DNA from: Malus domestica
Lineage: Eukaryota; Streptophyta; Magnoliopsida; Rosales; Rosaceae
Reading direction: 5' to 3'
DNA: 64,000 nucleotides
Assembly (NCBI RefSeq): GCF_042453785.1
Contig: NC_091676.1
Span: forward strand, 1,371,501 to 1,435,500
The notes beneath the pieces were generated by a model. The model made no database searches and was not told where the DNA came from. It saw only the letters and a program-made list of their open reading frames with translations. Position numbers and translations under genes: made by a program. Positions 45,272-57,564 of this stretch are shown piece by piece. How positions within the stretch are numbered: position 1 is the stretch's first letter; every line of letters begins with the position of its first letter.

Positions 45272-46193
45272 TGTTCGATGCTAAAGCAGAAGGGATAATG
45301 ATTTCAAAATTTGCGTAGTACAAGTTAAATATGTAAATCACATTGTCATTCTTTGTGAAAAATAACAGTTATCCTTACTGTTTTAGAATTTAAGTTTAGT
45401 CCCGAAGTGTTGTTGTAGTAGGGTTTTGGCCCGCTACTTTTTTTTTTTTTTTGATGCTAGTCGGATCCTTTTCCCCGTATCTGACTCTGTAATGTTGAAC
45501 GAACAACTTTGTGTAACATATAAACTTCTATTGTTATTGTTGTTGTTGTTCAGTTGTGAAAATAACTTTGTGTAATATGTAAACATATGTTTTAAATTAA
45601 TAAAAATGTTCAACCTTTCAAATTAAGGCTTCTTGGATCGTGAACAGAGAGACACGAAGGATAAAAGGGTGATTCTAAGCCAACAGGCTCCGTGCATGCG
45701 AGGGTTAAGAAGAATGTCTATTGTACTTAACTTTTTTCTTGTTTTGCAAATAAACTATTTTCACGACTCGAACTCGTGTCTATTTTGTCACAAAAAAGCA
45801 AACTTTTTTGTTGCGTTAAGATTTGCCCTCAACAAAAAAGACATGAAAGATAAAGACGACTCCAAGTTAACAAAACTTCTCGTATTTTACAACTCAAACT
45901 TGTGACATTTCGACCTCAAATTATTCGGCAAGACTCGCCCAAAAAAGATAGGAGTGGCAAAACTTGAGGATGTTGGATTTGGTTTACTAATGACAAGGCG
46001 ATATTTGACGCGATGTTACAACGGCGGTGTAGGCGTGAGTTGTGGGAGACTGGACTGGACTGGGTAACATACATTCACGTTTAGAACGACATTGTTTTTG
46101 GTAGAGACTGAGTTTGACCGGTGGGACCATAATTGCTGGACATGAGTCAGTGGGTCCGCACTATAACGTGCAATATCCTCAAAGCATTCGCAT
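45272..46193. other. JAZ 3' flank and intergenic DNA
   Basis: Contains the 3' UTR of the JAZ gene (a TTGTTATTG-rich stretch near 45530-45550 and AATAAA-like AATTAATAAAAATG near 45595). No further gene recognised. Confidence 0.55.
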
Positions 46194-46403
46194 GAGAACG
46201 GATCATCTCCAGAGCTAAGCAGCCGAAATCTTCTCATTAAACAATTTGGACTGCATAAATTGAATCCAATAGTTTCTATTAATTTATTTTTCTAGCCCAC
46301 CACATACAACCGATGGCCTTAATTTGACTTGCACATCAATCAGCGATCCAAATTGTTTGATGAGTAGGCTCTGGCTGCTTAGCTCCGAAGAGGATCCGTT
46401 CTC
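46194..46403. mobile_element. Fold-back MITE
   Basis: Left arm GAGAACGGATCATCTCCAGAG and right arm, reverse complemented, GAGAACGGATCCTCTTCGGAG, both continuing into CTAAGCAGCC and CTCATnAAACAATTTGGA; about 210 bases in all. No coding sequence. Long arms suggest a Mutator-like MITE; target duplication not clear. Confidence 0.8.
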
Positions 46404-46513
46404 CACTTTTGTAGTGACGTGACAAGTAGGGTATGTCTAGTTGTCGCCACCTATGCCGGGGACTCCTCCCTCGTTTTATTGAAGGGGCAATGTTAGAGAG
46501 CAATCCTACTAAG

Positions 46514-46724
46514 TACTAGTTTGGTACTAAGGTGCTTTTATAAAAAATGGATATTAAAAAAAGCTGAGCTCAAAAAGGTATTTGGTAAACATTTAAAAAC
46601 AGCTTATTTTCACAATTTTGGGTGAAAAAAAGGCTAAAAACGTGAAGCAGCAAAAATGAGCTTATTCTCACAGCAAAGCAGAATCAGTTTTTTTTCAAAG
46701 CACAACAATACCAAACCAGGCCTA
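46514..46724. mobile_element. MITE, hAT-like family, copy B
   Basis: Inverted relative of the element at 5549-5847: its right end, reverse complemented, reads cctggtttggtattgttgtg and continues ctttgaaaaaaaactg as in copy A. The left end has tagtttggtactaaggtgc. Confidence 0.6.
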
Positions 46725-47504
46725 AGTCTGTTCTCCAGATGTGTGGGGATCATCTTCGATCCTCTTCTTTATATTTTATTTGTTTATTGTAAATCGTACG
46801 GTTAATTTTCGTTAAATATTATTTATGTTTAATGAAAAAATACTAGAAGCTGAACACCCGACACTGTAATTACTGGGTAATATGGAGAAATATATAGATA
46901 CGGTTAAAATGTAGTATTTTTCTCCACTTATGTAAATAAAAGGTCTTAAATTAAGTTTTGTGAGATACAAGTTTAATGTCAATGTATAGAGACTTCTTTG
47001 CATTGTGACATCTCAATGTAATAATGCAATGTCATGCGAAAAATTAAAACACATCATCACGCTATTTATTTCAAACATCGTGGTGGCATATCGAGGAGCA
47101 CATATGAATACGATTGTAAAAGAACAGAATATTTTTGGTGGTCACAAAATTCTTCATTCTATTATATTTGACCAAATAGTATCGTCCAGTTCCTATAGAA
47201 CCTATGACACAAGAAACGTTTCTGAAATGCAAACACCATCCCGTACTCCCGTGTGATCGTGATACAACAACAAATTAGATTATAATATCGCTCGAATATA
47301 AAAAGAATTCTTCGGGTGAATGAACAATATTGACATTGTTTCTTTATGAAAATGTACAAGAAATCCACCTAAAGCCCTCCTTTCAGTCGCTGGTTACATA
47401 CACGACTTTACATACTCTAAAGAGGAACGTCCTCTCTAGTGTTCTATAATTATCTCAAAAAATCGTGCCATCAGCTTATGAGAATTGCTAAAGAACCCGA
47501 AAAC
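46725..47504. other. Intergenic, MED23 3' side
   Basis: AT-rich DNA and presumably the MED23 3' UTR at the right. Nothing else recognised. Confidence 0.5.
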
Positions 47505-50500
47505 TTACGATGAATTCTGGTTCAACTTGGGATGCGTAGCAGCATAGATGGAAGAATTCGTGTCGGGTTTTAAGTGGGAAAGAAGGTGTTGTATGTCCGG
47601 ACGCAGACTTTCTGCAGCTCTTCCACAGAGAGCTAAAACCTCTGGTCTGGGCTTGCTGTTAGCTTGCACCGGACCTCCCTGCCCTTCGTAATGGACCACA
47701 TGATGGCTGAGAAACACAACGGGTTATGCGTGGTTAGCTATCGTCAGGCACTACTAAACAACAGCTATATCAAACCACACACAGAAAATTTGTTAGTTTC
47801 AATGACAGAGAAGCACTTACAAGAAGTCAATAAGATCTGCTATTTCTAATGGCTCAACAGGAGTCGGTGGCTGTACGTTCTTACCAAAGACATCCACCAT
47901 CATACTTAAAATCAATGACAGGGTCTGAAACAGGTGATGGAAATGATTAAGCACAAAGGATAGAGAATTTATTCATACATATCACCTTTACTTTGATGAC
48001 AATCTAATAGGCATTGGAAATGATTGAAAGCTTTCCGAATAAGTGAATTTTTGTACCTTACTGAAGAGGGCGTGCGCATTGGCTAGTTTAGGGAGCAACG
48101 GACCCATGATGCGGAATGCTATTCTCAACATTGCAACTGAAGTCACTGGCCTGAGATGTTTGATGATAAGATGGGTCCCTTCTAGCCATTCCTGTGGGAG
48201 GTTACTGAAAAACGAATGAAGCAGCGCAACAATATTACCTGGAATCATGACAGAGTTAGCTATATAAACTCTCGCACAGGGAGGGTTGATCAGTAAATAA
48301 CCATTGCATATATCGTAGCATACCAATGGCGGTTGAGGTATTGTCTTGAGCAGCCCATGTTGGATCCAACAAAGCATAACCGACAGCAGAGTCCAGTTCC
48401 CCCATTGACCGTTTGCCATCAGTGAGCCACCACGTTTCTTTTATTATACGCGACGCCTCCAGATAGAGTTGCACATGAAAATCAGGAGGCAGCTGAGCCA
48501 GTAGTAGACCACATGCTTGGATCAATAAGCAAGACAATTGTTGGCATGTATAACCACTTCGAGAAACAAAGTTAGATGCATTTATTCCTGATACTGAAGC
48601 AGGTGACCTGCTCGTGCCCAAGGAATCTGTGCTTCCGCCCGAAGGGGATGTTGGTAAAACGGAGCCTTGCCCAACACCACTTGGAGCTCCGTGCAGGCCA
48701 TTGCTGGATTGAATTAATGTTGGTTGTATATTGACGACAATCTGAACAAGTGATGATACAATCTGGGATGCAGATACAGGAAGAGAGAGCAATTCAATTA
48801 CTGCTGTTTCAAGAACCAGCTGAGTATATGTGCCTGGATCCTGAATTTGGTAGAATGCTTTTTGGCCATCGGAAACATTTGCTTGCCCAGACTGAGAAGG
48901 TGGTGGAGTCTTGTTAGGTGGGGCACGCATTGAATTATTTAAAGCATCACTCGTTCCAGATTTTGAGTTGTTATGCAATGGGGGAATGACATTATTCACT
49001 AGTCCCAGTAAGAGAGTTGCAAAGTAATCGGCAGGTGGGCACATGGCATTATTCATATGCACCGGGAATGACTCAGAAAATGGGATCTGAAACAAACTTG
49101 GAGTTAATAAAGTAACTGGAGGAAAATAGTACTACAAAGTCAATGCTGATTACCAAAAGAATTAAAAGGAGAGCAAGGTCTTTACCTTGTTGACTTCGAG
49201 TACATTCAATATTCGGACAATAAGCTTTCCGGGAAGATGGCCATAAAAATATGCAAGTATGTCACGAACAAAAGTAAATCTTAAAGGGTGGTATTTAAGA
49301 AATGGAGAATACATGACCAGAATTCTGTCAGCTGAATCTATGGCATCATTTTCAATTAGTCTATAAATTATCAATGGAATGACTGGGATCAAACGCCCTG
49401 CAATATCATCGAAGAAGGTGGGATACCTGCATAACATAAAAGACCATGTAAGTGAATATATGCATTAGCGATTCGCAAAGTTTAGATTCTATGTTATGAT
49501 TCTTATCTTAGTATAAAAACCATACCAACTTCAAACCCCCCCCCAACAAAAAAAAAAAAAAATTAACAAATGCAACCTGTCCTTCCAAGATAGATGATTC
49601 CCGAGGGCCTTCTGCAATTCAACTCGCTTAAAGGATGTAGAGACAAGCCAGTGTTCAGGGGGACCTCGATTCGAACAATATTGTTTCACCCTTTGTTGAA
49701 GTTCTTGCCTATCAAGTAGACTCATCTGCATCACATATTAGCACATAATTGCATCAAGAACGTATCTTGCATCATAGTACATTTCCAGATCAGTTTGTTT
49801 AATAAATAAAAGTGGAATTCTCACATTAACCCTTGTTCTTTTTAATAAGTTGAAAGCACGTACCACGATATGCAGAGCATGGGGGTCATCGTCACGATCA
49901 ATCAGTGCCAGGAGCAAAATATCCAAAGGGATCAACTCATGGGTCCAAATATAAAATGCTAGGTTTGCACATGCTTTCAATAAAAGGTCCTGAAAAAGAA
50001 ATGAATAAAATGTCAGTAAAAACAACTCTACATGCATGCAATACACAGGATGGTGAATGAAAAACCTAAGAACAATTGACGGACCTGCAAAGAATGGCCG
50101 TGCTGCAGTTCCAACTGAATATGATGAAGCAGAACATCCACCATTGTATAGATATTAGATGTTACTTCCTCAGGAGAAAACTCTCTCAAGACGCGTGCCT
50201 GAAACCATATAAGGAAGAGACTAAGCAACAGTGTCCTAGGCAATATCAAAAGAACCCTGCCAAGACTTCGAGGTTCTGATAGCAAGTGATAAATACCAAT
50301 CATGGTGTTATTCATAATACATTAAACTTACTAAGTTTAGGCTGTTGATGTTTTCTGGGTGCCCTTGCATCAGAATCCATGCACCAGCACATAGATATTG
50401 CCGGTGTTGAGGAAAACTATGACTGATATAGGTCATTACATATGTAGGATCAGCGGAAGGTGACAAAAGCTGGGTGCATTGGTTAATTACAGTGGTTTCC

Positions 50501-53500
50501 GCCTGCAAAAAGGATCTTTCATCATTATGTATATCTAAGCAATATTCATGATAGACAATGTAATTAAGTAGAAGTTAATAGTTTAAGTACAGAAGATTCT
50601 ATTCAGTCCTGTAGGATAATAAAATCATCTTTACAAAAGGGGGAAAAAGTCAATGGAATCTGAAGTTTGACAGCAGGAAAAAAAAAAAAAAAAAAGATGT
50701 TACAGCTGAACAACACAAACACTACGAAATCGAAAAACTAAGGGAGCAACAATAAACCTGCTGCCATTCTTGAATTGCCAGGCCCCTTTTATCAATCCGT
50801 TGAATCAAAAAATCACGAAGAAGAGAAGGGAAATAGCGTAGTGTTTTCTCTGACCATGTGTGATTACTAGTGGCTAATATCTGCTCTAACATGGTTTGAA
50901 GATAAAGCAGATGATCAGCATCAGCAATTCCTCGTGTCTTAATGATGATCGCAAGAGTGACAATAGTTACTCGATTCAAAGTTTCTGTGAATTCAGTTGG
51001 ACCCTGCCAAAGATTAACAATGCACACAATTACATTTCAGCTCGTCTATGAAATTTAAGCAAAAAAAGGGTTGTGTTTTGGAAAATGCAGTATATACCTT
51101 CCCTTCCCTTTTCACAAAGAAAAAGTCTCTCAAAGACAGAATAAGATTCATACACAAGTTCTCAGCCAACCTAAATACACGATGGTCTCCACGTTTTGAT
51201 TTTAGAGCAGAAACTATTTTTGTAACATCATACATCAAGGCTTTGCTTTTTCCTTGGTACCTATAGGAAGATGTGACAACTTATAATTTTAACTTTCAGT
51301 GGCATCATATTGCAGATGAAAGAAATATAAAGTCAACATTTACAGCATCTGAAGCCAAGAGAGTTGCACCATATCTTTGAAAATTATACTTAACTTGAAA
51401 GAGGTGTAATTTCAGCATATGGATAATACAAACAATCACCTGTAAAGTGGAAGCAAACGGTAATTCAAAATTTCAAGCACTAAAAGAGTTACACCTGGCT
51501 TGCTCAATACTGAGGGATTCCTTTGCGCCAAATGCTGAGATACAGAATAAATAAATATCACAATACAAGATGAAACGCAAAAGGTTACAACAGCACTGTT
51601 TCAAAAATGGACAAGGATATTAGATTTTAAACATACGACAAATGGTGCTTAAAGTGACAAGGATAATAAAAAAAGGGAGAGGGAGAGTAGGAGGTATAAA
51701 CTACAAGTTAAGGCTGCAAAGACTTATCCAGAGTAACCAAATCAACAAATAGTTACACAAATGTAGGTGAAGGTGAACGTCAAAGATATATCTGGAAGAC
51801 CGACCATACATACATCACCTTTACTTACCCCCACAAGAGAAGGAAAAAAGTCAACATGGAGCTTTATTACGTTCCATTTGATTTAGCTTATTCAGTAAAG
51901 TGCTGATTTTCTAAGGTGTCAACAAACCTGACAGTAATATTTCAAGGAGTTATGCTAGAGACTTGAGGCCAAGTTTTGCCTGCTTAGGAAAAGCGCTAAC
52001 CTCATAGATTTTGATCCTTAAGAATTCAAGTTAAGTGCCCTTGTGGGGAGTATATTATTAAAATGCATGTTCATTTGTGAAAAACACAAGAAACATTCAA
52101 TCAGAGAAGCAACGAAAACCTTAGAATTAAAAGAAAATTACATTGAAATGAGAACGAAATAATGAGTGAGGTGCAATGAGTAGCAGCCTACAATATGTTT
52201 CAGCCATTGCAATACTAGGTACAACCTGCATTTAAAATATAAGAAAATAAGTCAAAAGACAATTCAAAAAGAGTAAATAATAGGTTGGTTGCTATATACA
52301 AAAAAATAAAAATTCCACTAATAAGCCACTCTCAGATCCATGGTAAAAAACCATAGCTTCAAGTATAAATTTCTTCCAGCTATGCACAAATCTCAAATTA
52401 GAATACCGTGATTTCTATCAAGGTAAACAAATAAGATTCATGAAACACTCCATAAAGTGCAAGATGTGTGTGTGTGTGTGAGAAATAGAGAGAGAGAGAG
52501 ACAGAGAGAGAGACAGAGAGAGAGAGTAGAGGGGGAGGGGTCAACTCCTTTATATTTCTTTTTCCCCTTCCCCATCATTATGCTATGTACATGTACTCCA
52601 TGTTCTTACAGCCTGCAGCCTCTGGTATCCTTTGGCAGGCATACATCAATAAATGAACAAAAGTTTCAATTACCAACAAGTATATGTAACCAATTTAGGC
52701 CTATTTCCAAGCTGAAATTGGCAAGTTAAGCAAGAAAAAATAAGAGAGTACCTGCCCAGAAAATAAAGATTCTTCCATTTGATACGCCAGCTTTAAACAT
52801 AGGTTCATTGAAAAGCCAGATAACAAGGACATCGGCAGTGGAGATACTTCCTGCATAACCATTAACCTCTCATTGGACTGTAGGTTTGTTCCCGGTAATG
52901 ACTCTGCAACTCCAGCAGAGGATAACCAATTTATCACAGTTTCACAAGCTGGCTGCGCCATGGTGTAAGACACAACCCAAAACATCCCAATTGACCTTTC
53001 ATCCATATTCATATAATCCATTATTCGATCCCCTGAAATAGAAACCAACAGATACAAGTTCACAAGATTTCCAGGAAAATGTCCTATTATAGAATTTACT
53101 AAGTTTTATAATATTGTCACATACAGGCAATTTTATAACAATCATTCATGATTTCGTTGCCAGAAAATGTCAATTTGTAATACTTCTGGAGTGGAATATA
53201 CCTTTGCTTGCTGTCCTCCACCATTCATCTATTTGCTTTCCTTTCTGAAGCTGCTCGTTATTCAGATATTCTCTAGTTGTTGTGTTCAACGACCAAATAC
53301 GTAAATTCTGGCAACTGCTTATGAAGTCCAGCAGGATACTTTGAGGACTATTTGGATCTGAGCTCCTATCTTCTTTATGAAACGATAGGATCTTACGTGT
53401 TGTCTCCACCTACAATCAGTAAAGCTACAGGCTATAAATATGACACAATCAAGTAGTCTCAAATTACAGAGGAAACACAAATGAAAATGACAGATGTCAG

Positions 53501-56183
53501 TCTTCGGGGAAAAAGTGGAATAATGCCCACATTTAGTAAGTGCAGCGAAAACAGACAAAAGAAATTGCAAGAAGTAAGACAAATTATGTGACTTCAGTAG
53601 AAAGACAATGGACTCCACTTTTCAAGGACAACCTTTCTAGCATCTTGATTTAGAGCATTCATCACAAGTTCAACCCGTATAATTTGAGCAAGAAGCCAAG
53701 TGACGTGATTTGTCCTAAGAATTTGTTGGTCACCCTCGGTAAGGCGTGAAACTAGCTTGTCCACAAAATCAACAAAATCAATACAGCCACTTTTAATAAG
53801 AAAAAAGAATATATCCGAAAAGACAAGCCACTCTTGCCAGCAATTAATATCTGCAAGGAACAAGATATAAGCATTAGCTTACTAAAAATCAATCATTACA
53901 CAAGCAGGCAGAATCACAAAATAAAAAGTAGGATAAAATTAAAAAAAATTTAGGATAGAAATAATTTATAGAATAGTACTAAAAAGACTTGGTAAGAAGA
54001 AAAGGGAAGGTCTACAATATCTGTAAAAGAGCAATACAGATAAGAACGGCTAATCTTATTAATTTACAATGAAGATAATATTACCTGAATTGGTCAACTT
54101 TAATAGCTCAACAATTCTATCAATTGTTGCCTCGCAAATCATTTCAGAGATGAAAACAGCACCAGGAGTAGGCCCTTGAGAAGGAGACCTGTAGCAAGGG
54201 GCAACAAGCAGCACCCGTTTCCACCAGTCAGGTGACGGAGTAGTACATAGAGCATGCCTTATGCAACGCAGAGCTCTCTCCCAATCCAAACTTCCTTTTG
54301 GAATTGAAGTTGCAAGTTCCTACACCAGCAAAAGCAAAGGAATTCCAGATTATAGCCCCAAAAATAGATCCCTAAAGAAGTAGCATAGATACAGAAATCA
54401 TGCTTGGCAGAGAACATCATTTCTTTTACAAATTTTACTGTTACATATCATCTTCTTATCATCATCTAATGATACTAATTATTGCATAAACATGATATAT
54501 GCTGAAACTTCCATTACCAAATAATGAATTCTTAGATAAATTCATCACCTCTCCATGCAATGGTTCTCCCAGAACACTTGGATATGTGATTGGTGAATAC
54601 CTCAAGCTCGCTACTGCTTCTCCTGAAACACTAGGAGTTGTCTGTGTGAAAATCCGATGAGTCCCAAATGTAGGGCAATGTAGGTGTTGATCTAACATTT
54701 TCATGTGCATGGCCATCATATCTCGCCTCCTATGGATCTCCAAGATTAGAGTAAATAAGGCTTCATCATCAGGTATATTCTCCATAAATTGCAACCCACT
54801 CCGCAGTAATTCATAGAAGGGCACTCGGCATTTATCCTCGTCAACCAAAAGCCAAATCACATCCAAACAGCTATGTAGCCATTCAATTAGCGCCTTTCCA
54901 GGTCTCCAGGATCTTACACCATCAGGTTCATCAACCCCAAGTTGTTTTTGGTCCCAATTAACCAGCCAATTAAGCATATGGGAAAAGATGTTAGCATGAG
55001 TAACTGGTTTTAAATTAAATGCAAGTCCAGTTAAAATGATCTTGCAGCACAGCTGACGAAGACTGCTTATGGCATTATCTCTTATAGATGAATTGAACCT
55101 TGCCGTAGCTTGCTGTCCATTGGAGGCTACATCAGATGATTTAACTGGTGACATAGATGATGGTTCGATAGCAGACTGGCTGGGGGAACCAATGCCATGC
55201 ACTGAAGGTAATGGAGAGGCGGGAGTTGAAGATTGAAAATTAGAAGAATTGGGGATTGCATTCGAAGATGGAAGCATACCAGACTGCGGTGAAATAGCAG
55301 GCATTGCCTGACTCCCTTGACCAACTGACATTTCTGCTGTGGAAACCGAAGAAAGAAGGGACGGCAAAAAAGTATCCCAGTTAATGTGACCTATAGTACA
55401 CAAGCTCCTTAGAGCAAAGAGAAGAAACTCCGCCCGTGGCGCATGATTACTACATTGCACAACTAGAGATATAAGTACAGATTCTGTCACGACGCGCAGT
55501 TGATCTTGGTCCTGAAACATACGGAACAACAACATCAGAACTACCACCTTAAAGTAATAAACTCCCAACAACAATGATGCCAAGAACTGCAAGTTTCGAA
55601 TTGTGCAACTTACAGGAAACTGGCTCTGCAGTTGTTCAAAATCTAGTAGGAACTGCTCGTTTCGAGGTGGAAGCTCTCGATTAAGAGCAAGTACACGCTT
55701 CTGTGACTTGTTCCTGAAGAATCCACAACACTAACTTCTTCAAAAAATTGACTTTTCGGTTTTTTCCAACTCAAAATTTTTTCTTTTATCACTACTAACA
55801 AAACAACTGTAAAGTTTGAGAAATCGGAACCAAAAATTATAATCTCTAACCAGAAAAGAACATTAACTTAAATTAAATTCATCTAATTTGAACTAATTAC
55901 GCAACCAAAAAACAAATCTTTCAGTAAAATTACACACTTACGGAGGCTCTCGAACTGAATCATCAGGTTTTTGGCGGCTACTTCTCTGCGAAAAAGCATG
56001 CAAATTTCTTAATTTCAGATTAAATTGAATTACAAATTTTAACAAAAATACAGAGCGAGTGCAAATTGAACTCACTCCTAAGTAGAGATCGAAGAGATTG
56101 ACAATTGCGGCACGTGCGGGGTGGAACTGGTAAGCTCGCGTGGCAGCTGACGCCGAGGACGATGGTCGCTGGTTTTGATCCAT
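47505..56183 (-). CDS. MED23: Mediator complex subunit 23
   Basis: Twenty-one coding exons, 1598 aa: 56183-56076, 55985-55942, 55713-55614, 55511-54549, 54319-54085, 53850-53633, 53409-53202, 53032-52752, 52225-52142, 51534-51440, 51260-51098, 51003-50758, 50502-50332, 50198-50085, 49989-49864, 49725-49577, 49426-49186, 49086-48324, 48238-48057, 47924-47821, 47706-47505. All junctions are GT-AG and in phase. MED23 is a tail-module subunit of the nuclear Mediator that links activators to RNA polymerase II. The protein is a helical repeat scaffold without enzymatic motifs; recognisable stretches include NWLVNWDQKQLGVDEPDG, GHSLQDLLLKACANL, PPEHWL, FRIMGPLLP and HLLSHLKPDTNSSIYA. Two Ser/Gln/Pro-rich loops sit in exons 4 and 18. 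Length agrees with the roughly 1600-residue plant proteins. The start is the first ATG of the conserved N terminus (MDQNQRPS). No defect seen. Confidence 0.97.
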
Positions 56184-57564
56184 TGTTTTCACCTCATGCC
56201 AATCGGAGCTCCGACGAAGAGAAGGGAGGACTGAAGAGAGTGAGACGGTGGCGGAGGAGGTAGCAGAATTTCAGTTTTTTCGGGTAGGCGGAGGCGCTTC
56301 GGTTTTGTATTGGGCGAATACATGTGGTTGGGTATTTGAGGGCCCCGAATGACATATACACACATCTGTGTTATGAATTTTTACTGACATTCTAAAAAAT
56401 TTATTTTATATTCTAAATGTTTTATATTTAGAAAAAAAAATACACATGTAAATAATGTAGAATGAGATTTTTGGGATCCTAATAACATTTTTCATTAGTA
56501 ATTCCCTCTATTTTCTGTTTTTATAAAAAGTTTAATTAATAATCTGTTGATTTTTTTTTTACTTGGACCAAAATACCTTTTATATCCAATTCAAAATCAA
56601 TGACATGCTTCCGGATCTACAATCGGAATCAAATAAGGAATTAGATTCAATTTACGGGATATCGATGTTCTAATTACACAAAAGCCCGTCAACCCTTTAG
56701 CCTTCTGGTGCCAGAATGTCAAGCTTAATATTTTGCCAACCTTTCGGCTCAGCCCATTTGAATGCCAACAGCTACATGTAGTCAACATGGCGTTAGCTAG
56801 CAACAGTTAGCTGACGTTATGCTGCCGTTAGGTTACAGTTGGAATTTGATTTTTTGTTTTTTGTTTTTTTTTTTGATGAATTTAAAAAAGAAAATTCCAC
56901 ACTTTGAATTCGTCTACTCCTAAATACATTTTATATTTGACGTATATCATCTCGAGTTGACTCTTAGGACATCCAGATGTTTTGACACCTCCAAAATACG
57001 TATACGTTCTAATTATTTTTAGTCGAGTGTTACATGTACCTTAAAAAAGACAATCAAATATAAATACACACAAAAAGAAAAAGACAAAAACATAAAATAA
57101 AAACTGGACACTGTCCGGATTATGACCGTTGAATCCAGCTGTACCAAGCCACGTCAGCACGATTGGTCTACTCGTGGACCCCGAACTCGGACCAAGCTTA
57201 ACCTAAGCCCTCTGATTTGGGAGGCCCAACATCCGGTGGTAGCCTAGGCTTCTCTGCTTACTAGTTACTATGCACCTGCATGTAAATAACAGCCGTCCGA
57301 TCTCTGACACACCCACACACTCTGCGATCATCTGGCTTACAACTTCACCCCTCTCTCTCTCTCCTCTTTCTGTCAGCTGCTTCCACAAACCTCAAAAGGA
57401 GCTCCCTTTTTCTTTTTTTCTCCAGTCCCCTCTTTTATTCTTGCCCTTTTGGCCTTTTGGTTTCTTGGGGTTTTATACAAATTAAATTTTCTTTCTGGGA
57501 TTTTTTTTCTTCTGCGGGGGGGGTTTCATTTGTATGGTTTTGGAGGGCAGAGAGGAAGGATTCC
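56184..57564. promoter_or_regulatory. Shared upstream region of MED23 and the glucanase gene
   Basis: 1.4 kb between divergent start codons. The MED23 side (56184-56340) is GC-richer; the middle is AT-rich; the glucanase side has a CT-rich leader (57345-57430). No TATA box could be placed with confidence and no gene is seen. Confidence 0.5.

Noticed and set aside
47162-47256. Short frames in the MED23 3' flank
   Set aside because: No homology and AT-rich random composition.
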